From Plantactinospora endophytica (GTDB taxonomy: Bacteria > Actinomycetota > Actinomycetes > Mycobacteriales > Micromonosporaceae), in the NCBI RefSeq assembly GCF_016862915.1, contig NZ_BONW01000001.1, positions 248,001-312,000 of the forward strand: a stretch of 64,000 nucleotides of DNA, read 5' to 3'. The position numbers were made by a program, and so were the translations under genes. Shown here piece by piece: positions 25,180 through 33,597 of the stretch (positions within the stretch are counted from its first letter, which is position 1; every line of letters starts with the position of its first letter). Under the pieces are notes generated by a model that was not told the origin of the DNA, did not search any database, and saw nothing but the letters and a program-made list of their open reading frames with translations.

Positions 25180-26523
25180 CTAGGCGATCGCTGCCTTGGC
25201 GGCCTCGAAGTAGGCGGCTGCGGCCTGGGCCGGTTGCTGCCGCCCGTACTGGACCTCCTCGGCGAACTTGATCAGCTCGGAGCGGACCTTGCTGTGCCCC
25301 TTCAGCGGTACCTGCGGCGACGGGCCGAACTTGGTGCCGAGGTCGTTCGAGACCTGGATCGACTGCTTCATCGCCGGGTCGTTGACCGAGTCGCTGACCG
25401 TCTTGCGGACGTCCAGGTTGGACGGCAGGCCACGGTCGGTGCCGAGCACCTTGCCGGCCTCCGGGTCGTTGGCCAGGAAGTTGATCACGTCCACCGCGAC
25501 GTCGGCCTTCTTGCTCTTGCCGAACACCGAGAAGTACATCGAGGCCCGGGCCCACTGCGCGCTCGGGTCACCCGGGTACGCGATGACGCCCAGCTCGTCC
25601 TTGGTGTTCTTCTTCAGCTCCGGCATCTGGTTGGCCCAGACGAACGAGGTACCCGCCTTGCCGGTCACCACGAGCTGCTTGGTGATGTCGGTCGCGTTGC
25701 CCTCGTGGATCACGTCGGCGGTCGGGGTGGCCCCCTGGTCGCGGGCGCCCTTCCACAGCTCGAACCACTTGGTGACGTCGTCGGCGGTGAAGCCGAGTTC
25801 CTTGCCCTTGTAGAGGTCCTTGCCCTGCTGGCGCAGCCAGACCCAGAGCGCCTTGTAGTCGGCGCTCGGGTCCATCGTGCCGGGGACCTTGGTGACCTTG
25901 CTGGCGTTCGCCGCCCAGGCGATGAACGCCTCCCAGGTCATCCCGGTGGTCGGCTCCGGCAGGCTGTGCTTCTGGAGCAGCGACTTGTTGTAGACCAGGC
26001 CCTGGGTGTTCTCCCCGAACGCGACCCCGGCGAACTTGCCGTCCACCACGCCGTACTCGTAGAGGCTCTTCGGGAACTTGGAGACGTCGAGCTTGCCCTC
26101 GTCCTTGTACTTCGTCAGGTCCAGAGTGGTGTTCCGGGACGCGTACTCGGTGAGGTAGTTGTCGTCGATCTGGAAGATGTCCGGGGCGTCGCCGCCGGCG
26201 GTCAGCGTGGCGAGCTTGTCGAAGTAGCCCTGGTTGGCCTGCCAGGTCTTCTTGAACGTCACGTTGGGGTGCTTGGCGGTGTAGAGCGCCAGGGCCTCCT
26301 CGGTCAGCTTGGCGCGTGCCTCACCGCCCCACCAGAAGATCGAGAGTTCGACCTTGGCGTTGGGATCGGTGCTGGGCTCCTCGTCGCCGCCGCAGGCGGT
26401 GGCGCCGAGGACGAGGGGAAGGGCCACCATCGCGGCGGTGATCCGGAGCAGGCCACGACGGTGCAGGGTACGGTGGCCACGCGCGGCAGGCGCGTTTGCC
26501 GTCGGGGGTGTGGCGGGGTGCAT
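25180..26523 (-). CDS. Extracellular sugar-binding lipoprotein of the ABC transporter
   Basis: A 447-residue family 1 solute-binding protein. The N-terminus has Arg-rich residues, a hydrophobic core and the lipobox L-G-A-T-A-C, so it should be lipid-anchored on the outside of the membrane. The mature part begins V-E-L-S-I-F-W-W-G-G and has the family element D-I-F-Q-I-D-D-N-Y. It captures the sugar for the two permeases encoded downstream. ATG 26523 has AAGGAG eight bases upstream; a GTG three codons earlier is less well placed. It follows the LacI gene by 18 bases. Aromatic residues at the start of the mature domain fit sugar binding, but the ligand cannot be named from sequence. Confidence 0.92.
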   Translation of the reverse strand: MHPATPPTANAPAARGHRTLHRRGLLRITAAMVALPLVLGATACGGDEEPSTDPNAKVELSIFWWGGEARAKLTEEALALYTAKHPNVTFKKTWQANQGYFDKLATLTAGGDAPDIFQIDDNYLTEYASRNTTLDLTKYKDEGKLDVSKFPKSLYEYGVVDGKFAGVAFGENTQGLVYNKSLLQKHSLPEPTTGMTWEAFIAWAANASKVTKVPGTMDPSADYKALWVWLRQQGKDLYKGKELGFTADDVTKWFELWKGARDQGATPTADVIHEGNATDITKQLVVTGKAGTSFVWANQMPELKKNTKDELGVIAYPGDPSAQWARASMYFSVFGKSKKADVAVDVINFLANDPEAGKVLGTDRGLPSNLDVRKTVSDSVNDPAMKQSIQVSNDLGTKFGPSPQVPLKGHSKVRSELIKFAEEVQYGRQQPAQAAAAYFEAAKAAIA

Positions 26524-26541
26524 TGCGCTCACTCCTTGGCG

Positions 26542-27705
26542 TTAGGAGGCGACACTTTCGGGGGTGGCCGCGGTCGCGCTGCCCGGGTCCGGATGGCCGT
26601 GCGGGCCCGGGTCAGCAGGAGGTGCCGCGCCCGGGCGGTCGGCTGCTGCCGCCGCTGCGGGCCGGACGGCCGAAGCCGCCGGACCGACGCCCGTCGAGTC
26701 GCGGATGACCAACTCGGTCTGCAGCGTTACCTGTGCGGTGGTACGACGGTCGTCGGTGGTGGTGGTCCGTCCGCCGCCGCGCCCGGCGCGTGCGGAGGAG
26801 GAACCGTCGTGTTGCAGGAGCATGTCGACGGCCGTCCGGCCGGCGGCCGCGGTTGGCGTGGCCACCGTCGTCAGTTTGGGCCGGGTGAGTCGGCTCAGCG
26901 CGATGTCGTCGATGCCGACGACGCTGATGTCCTGGGGCACCCGTAGCCCGAGCGAGTCCAGCCCTTCCATCAGGCCGATCGCCATCAGGTCGTTGTAGGC
27001 GAGCACGGCGGTGGCACCGGTCCGGCGCACCTGTTCGGCCATGGCGATGCCGCCGCCCTCGGTGGGCGGGTTGGGGCCGAGCACGGTCAGGGAGGCGTCC
27101 GCGGCCCGGGCCGCGGTGGTCGCCGCCCGGCGGATCTCCCGGTTGGTCCACGAGCCGCGCGGCCCGCCCAGCAGGGCCAGCTCGCGGTGCCCGAGGCCGG
27201 TCAGGTGTTCCACGGCGAGTCGGGCGCCCTGGCCGACGTCCATCACCACCGCCGGCAGCCCGGTGACCTGGCGGTTGATCACGACCAGCGGCACCTCGCG
27301 GCTGAGCTGCTCGATCAGGCTGTTGCTCATCCGGGGGCTGCACAGCAGCACGCCGTCGACCTGCTTGGCCAGGGCGTGCACGAGGTCCTCCTCGGCCGCC
27401 GGGTCCTCGTTGGTGTCGGCGATGAAGATGTGGTAGTCGCGCTGCCGGGCCTGACTCTCCGCCGCCTTGATCAGCGGTGGGAAGAACGGGTTGGCGATGT
27501 CGGCGATGATCAGGCCGATGTTGTGGGTGCGCCCGGTGATCAGCGCCCGGGCGGCCCGGTTCGGCCGGTAGCCGAGGTGTTCGGCGCAGGCCAGCACCCG
27601 GTTGCGGGTCTCCGGGTTGACCAGGTGCGGGGCCGAGAACGTCCGCGAGACGGTGGAGATGTGCACCCCGGAGGCGCGCGCGACGTCTCGAATGGTGGCT
27701 GGCAC
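26542..27705 (-). CDS. LacI-family transcriptional repressor
   Basis: A 387-residue LacI-family regulator. The headpiece reads A-T-I-R-D-V-A-R-A-S-G-V-H-I-S-T-V-S-R-T-F at the very N-terminus, with the hinge A-A-R-A-L-I-T-G-R-T after it. A periplasmic-binding-protein-like effector domain and an unusual 80-residue Ala/Pro/Gly-rich C-terminal tail follow. I chose GTG 27705 because GAGAGGA lies just upstream and because an earlier in-frame TTG at 27756 overlaps the -10 region of the candidate promoter. It heads the transporter operon and probably represses both this operon and the divergent uronate operon through the two operators found between them. The inducer is probably a pectin breakdown product (inference). 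Confidence 0.9.
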   Translation of the reverse strand: MPATIRDVARASGVHISTVSRTFSAPHLVNPETRNRVLACAEHLGYRPNRAARALITGRTHNIGLIIADIANPFFPPLIKAAESQARQRDYHIFIADTNEDPAAEEDLVHALAKQVDGVLLCSPRMSNSLIEQLSREVPLVVINRQVTGLPAVVMDVGQGARLAVEHLTGLGHRELALLGGPRGSWTNREIRRAATTAARAADASLTVLGPNPPTEGGGIAMAEQVRRTGATAVLAYNDLMAIGLMEGLDSLGLRVPQDISVVGIDDIALSRLTRPKLTTVATPTAAAGRTAVDMLLQHDGSSSARAGRGGGRTTTTDDRRTTAQVTLQTELVIRDSTGVGPAASAVRPAAAAAADRPGAAPPADPGPHGHPDPGSATAATPESVAS

Positions 27706-27754
27706 GCGAGTCCTCTCTGTGGCTGCCGGTGTGTCTGCCGTCACGTGGTTGGCC

Positions 27755-27784
27755 AATTAATGCAAACGGTTGCTCAGGTGTCAA
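27755..27784 (-). promoter_or_regulatory. Candidate promoter of the LacI/transporter operon
   Basis: On the minus strand TTGACA (27784-27779) and TTAATT (27760-27755) are 18 bases apart. Transcription would start near 27748, giving a 43-base leader to GTG 27705. Confidence 0.6.
27761..27774. promoter_or_regulatory. LacI-type operator O1 inside the promoter spacer
   Basis: TGCAAACGGTTGCT is a CG-centred palindrome of the LacI-family type, with five of six half-site pairs symmetric. It fills most of the spacer between the -35 and -10 of the minus-strand promoter, the position expected for repression. Confidence 0.6.
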
Positions 27785-27821
27785 CGGTGCTTGGTTACGG
27801 GTCTGTTGCGGTACGCAGCCA

Positions 27822-27835
27822 TGGGAGTGCTCCCA
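27822..27835. promoter_or_regulatory. CebR-type box, one base from consensus
   Basis: TGGGAGTGCTCCCA differs at one central base from TGGGAGCGCTCCCA, the operator of the Streptomyces cellulose-utilisation repressor CebR. The palindrome extends to ATGGGAG/CTCCCAT (27821-27836). It lies upstream of both divergent promoters. Confidence 0.5.
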
Positions 27836-27878
27836 TAGTTGCAAAAACGGATAAAGGTCGCAGGTTTGCCGCAGGTCG

Positions 27879-27908
27879 TTGACGGCCGCCCGGCTTGCGT
27901 GGTTACTT
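27879..27908 (+). promoter_or_regulatory. Candidate promoter of the uronate operon
   Basis: TTGACG (27879-27884) and TTACTT (27903-27908) are separated by 18 bases. The predicted start near 27915 falls inside operator O2. Confidence 0.5.
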
Positions 27909-27911
27909 CTC

Positions 27912-27927
27912 CTGCAAACCTTTGCAG
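27912..27927. promoter_or_regulatory. LacI-type operator O2 at the predicted transcription start
   Basis: CTGCAAACCTTTGCAG has perfect seven-base arms CTGCAAA/TTTGCAG around CC. It shares the GCAAAC half-site with O1 and sits 20 bases before the ATG of the oxidoreductase gene, just after the candidate -10. Confidence 0.6.
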
Positions 27928-27946
27928 CCAACGGAGGCGAGCTGGG

Positions 27947-29275
27947 ATGTCGGTTACCCCGGGAAGGCAGCGCTTCGCCCTGGTCGGTACGGGCGCGCGG
28001 GCGGAGATGTTCGTCCGGGCACTGGTGTTGGACCACCCGAACACGGCCGAACTCGTCGCGTTCGCCGACGTCAACCAGGCCCGGATGAACGCGCACAACG
28101 GCTGGCTCGCGGAGCTGGACTTCGACCCGGTGCCGACGTACCTGGCCAGCGAGTTCTCCACCATGCTGGAGAAGGAACGGGTCGACGTCGTACTGGTGAC
28201 CAGTGTGGACCGCACGCACGACGAGTACATCGTCGCGGCGCTGCGGGCCGGCTGTGACGTGATCACCGAGAAGCCGATGACCACCGACGTGGTGCGGTGC
28301 GAGCGAATCCTGCGCACTGTTACGGAAACCGGCCGGAAAGTTTCGGTTGCCTTCAACTATCGCTACAACCCATTGCACGAGAAGGTCCGGGAGGTACTCG
28401 CCGAGGGCGCCATCGGCGAGATCGGCTCGGTGCACTTCGAATGGCTGCTCGACGTACGCCACGGTGCCGACTACTTCCGGCGCTGGCACCGGGACAAGGC
28501 CAACTCCGGCGGGCTGATGGTGCACAAGGCGAGTCACCACTTCGACCTGGTCAACTGGTGGCTGGACGCGCAGCCGGTGCAGGTCTACGCCTCGGGTCGA
28601 CTCTTCTTCTACGGCGACGAGGCCGGTCGGCGGCACGGCTACGCCCGCGGGTACGACCGGGCGCACGGCTCGCCGGCCGCCACCGACGACCCGTTCGCGC
28701 TGCACCTCGCCGAGCACCCCCGGCTGCGGGCGCTCTATCTGGAGGCGGAGGCCGAGGACGGCTACCACCGCGACCAGAACGTCTTCGCCCCCGGGGTGAC
28801 CATCGAGGACGACATGGCGGTGCTGGCGCAGTACGACAGCGGCGCCACCATGACCTACCACCTCACCGCGTACGCCCCCTGGGAGGGCTACCGGGTGATG
28901 TTCAACGGCAGCCGGGGGCGGCTCGAACTCGAGGTGGTGGAAAGCGACTTCGTCAGCCCGCAGGCGGCCGGCGAGCTGAAGGGCGCGGCGCTGCACGGCG
29001 TACAGGCAGCCGTGGAGGAGGGCTCGGCGCGGATCACCGTGCGGCCGTTCTGGGAGCAGCCCCGGGAGGTGCCGGTCTCCGGGTACACCCGGACCGGCCA
29101 CGGCGGCGCGGACGCCCGGATGACCGCGGTGCTGTTCGGCGGCCACACCGATCCGATGGACCGGGCCGCCACCGCCCGGGACGGCGCGCTCGCCCTGCTC
29201 ACCGGCCTGGCCGCGAACCGTTCCTTCGAAACCGGGCAGCCGGTCCGCGTCGCCGAGCTGCTCACCATCCCCTGA
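27947..29275 (+). CDS. Gfo/Idh/MocA-family oxidoreductase
   Basis: A 442-residue NAD(P)-dependent sugar dehydrogenase-like protein. The Rossmann fold starts F-A-L-V-G-T-G-A-R-A-E-M-F-V, and the conserved E-K-P element is in I-T-E-K-P-M-T-T-D. The catalytic-region K-A-S-H-H-F-D-L-V-N-W-W follows in the C-terminal alpha/beta domain. It is longer than typical (about 340-390 residues) because of an insertion around residues 215-270. It is first in the operon that continues with uronate isomerase, 17 bases downstream. The substrate is unknown; a role in pectin-derived uronate or methylated/acetylated sugar processing is inferred from context. GGAGG precedes ATG 27947. Confidence 0.87.
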   Translation: MSVTPGRQRFALVGTGARAEMFVRALVLDHPNTAELVAFADVNQARMNAHNGWLAELDFDPVPTYLASEFSTMLEKERVDVVLVTSVDRTHDEYIVAALRAGCDVITEKPMTTDVVRCERILRTVTETGRKVSVAFNYRYNPLHEKVREVLAEGAIGEIGSVHFEWLLDVRHGADYFRRWHRDKANSGGLMVHKASHHFDLVNWWLDAQPVQVYASGRLFFYGDEAGRRHGYARGYDRAHGSPAATDDPFALHLAEHPRLRALYLEAEAEDGYHRDQNVFAPGVTIEDDMAVLAQYDSGATMTYHLTAYAPWEGYRVMFNGSRGRLELEVVESDFVSPQAAGELKGAALHGVQAAVEEGSARITVRPFWEQPREVPVSGYTRTGHGGADARMTAVLFGGHTDPMDRAATARDGALALLTGLAANRSFETGQPVRVAELLTIP

Positions 29276-29292
29276 TCGCAAGGAGCCGACCC

Positions 29293-30729
29293 GTGTCCGC
29301 ACCGTCCGACCGGCCCGACCTGCTCTTCCCGTCCGAGCCCAGCCAGCGGGCGATCGCCCGCGAGCTGTACGCGCTGGTCCGGGACCGGCCGCTGATCTCG
29401 CCGCACGGGCACGTGGACCCCGGCATCCTCGCCGACGACGTCGCCTTTCCGGACCCGGCCCGGCTGATCATCGTGCCGGACCACTACCTGACCCGGATGC
29501 TGCTCAGCCAGGGGGTCACCCCGGCCGAGCTGGGCGTACCGGCGGTGGACGGCGAGCCGGTGGAGACCGACGGGCGGACGATCTGGCGGCGGTTCGCGGC
29601 GCACTGGCACCTGTTCCGGGGTACTCCGAGCCGGCTCTGGCTGGAGGAGACCTTCCGGAACGTTTTCGGCGTGACGACCCGGCTTACCCCCGGCACCGCC
29701 GACGAGATCTACGACGCGATCGCGGCACAGCTCGCCCAGCCGGAGTTCCGGCCCCGGGCCCTCTTCGAGCGCTTCAACATCGAGGTACTGGCCACCACCG
29801 AGTCGCCGCTGGACGAGCTGGGTCGGCACGCCAAGCTGGCCGCCGACGGCTGGGGCGGGCCTGGTGGGCGGGTGGTCACCACCTTCCGGCCGGACAACGT
29901 GGTCGACATGGAGTTCGACGGCTGGGCCGACAACGTCGTACGGCTCGGCGAGATCGCCGGGGAGGACACCGGGCGGTACCCGGGCTATCTTGCCGCGCTG
30001 CGCAGGCGCCGGGAGGCGTTCATCGCGGCCGGGGCCACCTCCACCGACCACGGCCACCCGACCGCGCTGACCCTGCGGCTCGACGAGGCCGAGGCGAGCA
30101 CCCTCTACGAGCGTGGCCTGCGCGGCGAGGCGACCCCGGAGGACGCCGAGGCGTTCCGGGCGCACATGCTCGTCGAGTTCGCCCGGATGTCCATCGAGGA
30201 CGGTCTGGTGATGCAGCTCCACCCGGGCTCGGTGCGCAACCACAACCGCTGGCTCTACGCCAAGCACGGCCGGGACGTCGGCGGCGACATCCCGCAGGCC
30301 ACCGAATACCTGCACGCGCTCACCCCGCTGCTCGACGCGTACGGCAACGACCCCCGGCTGCGGGTGGTCGTCTACACGCTGGACGAGTACACCTTCACCC
30401 GGGAACTGGCCCCGCTGGCCGGCGGCTACGCGGCGCTCTACCTCGGCGCGCCCTGGTGGTTCCTGGACTCCCCGGAGGTGCTGCGCCGGTTCCGCGAGGC
30501 GGTCACCGAGACCGCCGGCTTCTACAACACCGCCGGCTTCGTCGACGACACCCGCGCGTTCTGCTCGATTCCGGTACGCCACGACGTGGCCCGGCGGATC
30601 GACGCCGGGTTCCTCGCCCGGCTCGTCGCCGAGGACCGGCTACCGCTGGACGAGGCGGCCGAGACCGTCGTCGACCTCGCCTACCACCTGCCCAAGAAGG
30701 TCTTCAAGCTCGGGGATGCTCGCCAGTGA
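29293..30729 (+). CDS. uxaC: Uronate isomerase (glucuronate/galacturonate isomerase)
   Basis: A 478-residue amidohydrolase-superfamily enzyme that converts D-glucuronate to D-fructuronate and D-galacturonate to D-tagaturonate. The metal-site H-x-H is in S-P-H-G-H-V-D-P near residue 37. The family elements T-E-S-P-L-D-E-L, D-H-G-H-P-T-A-L, M-Q-L-H-P-G-S-V-R-N-H-N and G-A-P-W-W-F-L-D-S are intact, and the length is normal. The start is GTG 29293, with AGGAG upstream, 17 bases after the oxidoreductase. It is the first committed step for the galacturonate released by the pectate lyases encoded downstream. Confidence 0.95.
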   Translation: MSAPSDRPDLLFPSEPSQRAIARELYALVRDRPLISPHGHVDPGILADDVAFPDPARLIIVPDHYLTRMLLSQGVTPAELGVPAVDGEPVETDGRTIWRRFAAHWHLFRGTPSRLWLEETFRNVFGVTTRLTPGTADEIYDAIAAQLAQPEFRPRALFERFNIEVLATTESPLDELGRHAKLAADGWGGPGGRVVTTFRPDNVVDMEFDGWADNVVRLGEIAGEDTGRYPGYLAALRRRREAFIAAGATSTDHGHPTALTLRLDEAEASTLYERGLRGEATPEDAEAFRAHMLVEFARMSIEDGLVMQLHPGSVRNHNRWLYAKHGRDVGGDIPQATEYLHALTPLLDAYGNDPRLRVVVYTLDEYTFTRELAPLAGGYAALYLGAPWWFLDSPEVLRRFREAVTETAGFYNTAGFVDDTRAFCSIPVRHDVARRIDAGFLARLVAEDRLPLDEAAETVVDLAYHLPKKVFKLGDARQ

Positions 30730-30790
30730 GTGGGAGGAATGTGCGAGCGCAGCGATCCAGTCCCGCAGTCGTGAACGGAAGGCAAGCTCA

Positions 30791-32101
30791 GTGACGGTTA
30801 CCATCACCGGCGTCGACGTGCACGACGTACGGTTTCCGACGGCGGCGGCCGGGGACGGCTCGGACGCGATCAACCGGGGCGACTACTCGGCCAGTTATGT
30901 CGAGTTGCGCACCGACGCGCCGGACGGGACCTTCGGGGCCGGGTTCACCTTCACCAACGGCCGGGGCAACGAGCTGACCTGCGCCGCCATCCGCGCCCTG
31001 GCCCACCATGTGGTCGGCAGGACGATGGCGGAGATCGTCGCCGAGCCGGTGGCATTCTGGCGGTCGCTCACCGCCGACGTGCAGTTGCGCTGGCTGGGGC
31101 CGGAAAAGGGCGTCATCCACATGGCGACCGGCGCGCTGGTCAACGCGGTCTGGGACCTGCGGGCCAAGCTGGAGGGCAAGCCGCTGTGGCGGTTGCTCGC
31201 CGAAATGCCGAGCGAGGAACTGGTCCGCAACGTCGACTTCCACCACATCATCGACGCGATCAACCCGGCCGAGGCCGTCGCCCTGCTCGACAAGGGATCT
31301 ATCGGATGGTCGGACAGGCTCGCCGAGCTTGAGCAGACGGGTTTCCCTTCGTACACGACCTCGGTCGGGTGGCTCGGGTATCCGGACGACAAGGTCCGGG
31401 CGCTGACCCGGGAGGCGTACGCCCAGGGGTGGCGGGCGATGAAGATGAAGGTCGGCGGGCCGGTCGAGGACGACGTACGCCGGGCGCGGATCCTCCGCGA
31501 GGAGATCGGCCCGGACGCGCTGCTGATGATGGACGCCAACCAGGTCTGGGACGTCGACGAGGCGATCGAGAACATGTCCCGGCTGGTGGAGTTCGACCCG
31601 TACTGGATCGAGGAGCCGACGCACGCCGACGACGTACTCGGGCACGCCCGGATCGCCGAGGCGGTGACCGGGCTCTCCGGCGGGCGCTGCCGGGTCGCCA
31701 CCGGTGAGGTGGCGGCGAACCGGGTCATCTTCAAGCAGTTGATGCAGGCCGAGGCGATCGGGGTCTGCCAGATCGACGCCTGCCGGATCGGCGGGGTCAA
31801 CGAGGTGCTCTCGGTGATCCTGATGGCGGCCAAGTTCGGCGTGCCGGTCTGTCCGCATGCCGGTGGCGTCGGGCTCTGTGAATACGTGCAACACCTGGCG
31901 ATCTTCGACTACCTGCGGGTCGGCACCTCGCTGGACGGCCGGATGGTCGAGTACGTGGACCACCTGCACGAGCACTTCGTCGACCCGGTACGCACCCGCG
32001 AGGGCCGCTACCTGCTGCCGGAGCAGCCCGGTTACAGCGCGACGATGAAACCCTCGTCGATCGCCGAGTACTCCTTCCCGGCCGGCCCGGTATGGGCGTG
32101 A
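30791..32101 (+). CDS. Enolase-superfamily sugar acid dehydratase, L-fuconate dehydratase-like
   Basis: A 436-residue acid sugar dehydratase of the mandelate racemase/enolase superfamily. The N-terminus (V-H-D-V-R-F-P-T, D-G-S-D-A-I-N, Y-S-A-S-Y-V) and the body closely follow L-fuconate dehydratase. The catalytic set is complete: K-x-K in M-K-M-K-V-G-G, metal ligands in M-M-D-A-N-Q, W-I-E-E-P and A-T-G-E, the Asp in Q-I-D-A-C and the His in C-P-H-A-G-G-V-G-L-C-E. In this pathway it occupies the place of mannonate or altronate dehydratase, making 2-keto-3-deoxygluconate. GTG 30791 directly precedes the conserved start and has GGAAGG upstream; an in-frame ATG at 30716 overlaps uxaC. Altronate as substrate is inference. 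Confidence 0.87.
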   Translation: MTVTITGVDVHDVRFPTAAAGDGSDAINRGDYSASYVELRTDAPDGTFGAGFTFTNGRGNELTCAAIRALAHHVVGRTMAEIVAEPVAFWRSLTADVQLRWLGPEKGVIHMATGALVNAVWDLRAKLEGKPLWRLLAEMPSEELVRNVDFHHIIDAINPAEAVALLDKGSIGWSDRLAELEQTGFPSYTTSVGWLGYPDDKVRALTREAYAQGWRAMKMKVGGPVEDDVRRARILREEIGPDALLMMDANQVWDVDEAIENMSRLVEFDPYWIEEPTHADDVLGHARIAEAVTGLSGGRCRVATGEVAANRVIFKQLMQAEAIGVCQIDACRIGGVNEVLSVILMAAKFGVPVCPHAGGVGLCEYVQHLAIFDYLRVGTSLDGRMVEYVDHLHEHFVDPVRTREGRYLLPEQPGYSATMKPSSIAEYSFPAGPVWA

Positions 32102-33597
32102 CCGTCGGCGCGTCGAGGCTGGGCCTCGGCGTACTGCGCCGGCTGCCGGAGTCGAGCCGCCCGCTGGTCCGGCCCGGTGCCGTACCGGCCGGGATCGTGC
32201 ATCTCGGGCTGGGCGCGTTCCACCGGGCCCACCAGGCGGTCTACACCGAGGCGGCGATCGCGGCGGCCGGCGGCGACTGGGGCATCGTCGGGGTGGCGCC
32301 GCGCAGCACCGACATGGTGACCAAGCTCGCCGCCCAGGACTGCCTGTTCAGCGTTACCAGCACATCCGGGGCCGGCAACCGGACCCAGGTGGTCGGGGCG
32401 CTCGCCGAGGTCCGGCACGCGGCCAGCGATCCGACGGCGATCGTGGCGCTGCTGGCCGACCCGGCGATCCGGGTGGTCACGTTGACGGTGACGGAGAAGG
32501 CGTACCAGCTCGACCCGGCGACCGGCCGGCTCCAGCCAAACGAGGCGGTGCTGGCCGACCTGACCACCGACCGGCCGCCGCAGACGGTGCCCGGCCTGCT
32601 GGTGCAGGGGCTGCTCGCCCGGGCGGTCGCCGACGCCGGGCCGATCACGCTGCTGACCTGCGACAACCTGCCGTCCAACGGGGACCGGCTGCACAGCATG
32701 GTCGGCCAGGCGCTCCAGGTGGTCGGCGACGCGGCCGGTGGCCGCTCCGAGCGGATCGCCGACTGGTTGCGCGAGAACGTCAGCTTCCCCTGCTCGATGG
32801 TGGACCGGATCGTGCCGGCGAGCACCCCGCAGACCCTGGCCGACGCGGAGGCGGCGCTCGGGGTCAGTGACCTGGCGGCGTTGGCCGCCGAGCCGTACCG
32901 GCAGTGGGTGATCGAGGACCGCTTTCCGGGCGGGCGACCGGCCTGGGAGCGGGCCGGGGCGGTGATCACCGACGACGCCGGCCCGTGGGAGCGGCTCAAA
33001 CTGCGGGCGCTGAACGGCGTGCACTCGGCGACGGCGTACCTCGGTGCGCTGGCCGGCCGGGAGACCATCGCCGAGGCGCTGGAGATCCCGCACCTGACCG
33101 CCGTGCTGCGTCGGCTGATCGCCGAGGACGTGGCCACCAGTTTCACCCCGCCGGACGGCGTCTCGGTGGTCGACTACGGCGAGGAGGTGCTGGACCGGTT
33201 CGCCAACCCGGTGATCCGGCACCGCACCATCCAGATCGCCATGGACGGCTCGCAGAAGCTGCCGCAGCGGGTACTGCACACCATCGCCGACGTACGCGCG
33301 GCCGGCGGCCGGGCCCGCTGGGGTGCCCTGGTGGTGGCGGCCTGGATGCGCTTCGCCCAGGGCCGGGCCGACGACGGTACGGCGCTGCCGCTGGACGACC
33401 CGCTCGCCGACCGGATCCGGGCGGCCCTGGACGCCGGCAAGGACTCGCCGGCCGGGGTGGTGGACGCACTGTTCGGGCTGACCGAGGTCTTCCCGGCGGA
33501 ACTCGCCGCCGACGACGAGGTACGCGAACTCGTGGTCGAGTGGCTGACCGCGCTGGACCGGCACGGAGTGGAGAAGACGTTGGCAGGTGTCGCATGA
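32092..33597 (+). CDS. Mannitol dehydrogenase-family uronate reductase (fructuronate reductase-like)
   Basis: A 501-residue long-chain polyol/uronate dehydrogenase. The N-terminal nucleotide-binding part begins I-V-H-L-G-L-G-A-F-H-R-A-H-Q. The catalytic-lysine segment reads K-L-R-A-L-N-G-V-H-S, and M-D-G-S-Q-K-L-P-Q-R is the family signature of UxuB and mannitol dehydrogenases. With uronate isomerase next to it, the likely reaction is NADH-dependent reduction of fructuronate (to mannonate) or tagaturonate (to altronate). It overlaps the dehydratase gene by ten bases and the next gene by four, so the operon is tightly coupled. Confidence 0.9.
   Translation: MGVTVGASRLGLGVLRRLPESSRPLVRPGAVPAGIVHLGLGAFHRAHQAVYTEAAIAAAGGDWGIVGVAPRSTDMVTKLAAQDCLFSVTSTSGAGNRTQVVGALAEVRHAASDPTAIVALLADPAIRVVTLTVTEKAYQLDPATGRLQPNEAVLADLTTDRPPQTVPGLLVQGLLARAVADAGPITLLTCDNLPSNGDRLHSMVGQALQVVGDAAGGRSERIADWLRENVSFPCSMVDRIVPASTPQTLADAEAALGVSDLAALAAEPYRQWVIEDRFPGGRPAWERAGAVITDDAGPWERLKLRALNGVHSATAYLGALAGRETIAEALEIPHLTAVLRRLIAEDVATSFTPPDGVSVVDYGEEVLDRFANPVIRHRTIQIAMDGSQKLPQRVLHTIADVRAAGGRARWGALVVAAWMRFAQGRADDGTALPLDDPLADRIRAALDAGKDSPAGVVDALFGLTEVFPAELAADDEVRELVVEWLTALDRHGVEKTLAGVA

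Noticed and set aside
27703-27756. TTG 27756 as start of the LacI gene
   Set aside because: It would overlap the candidate -10 region and lacks a ribosome-binding site; GTG 27705 has GAGAGGA and starts on the conserved headpiece.
26612-29302. 896-residue minus-strand open frame across the LacI gene and the divergent oxidoreductase
   Set aside because: It runs through the operator region and is a shadow of two well-supported genes.
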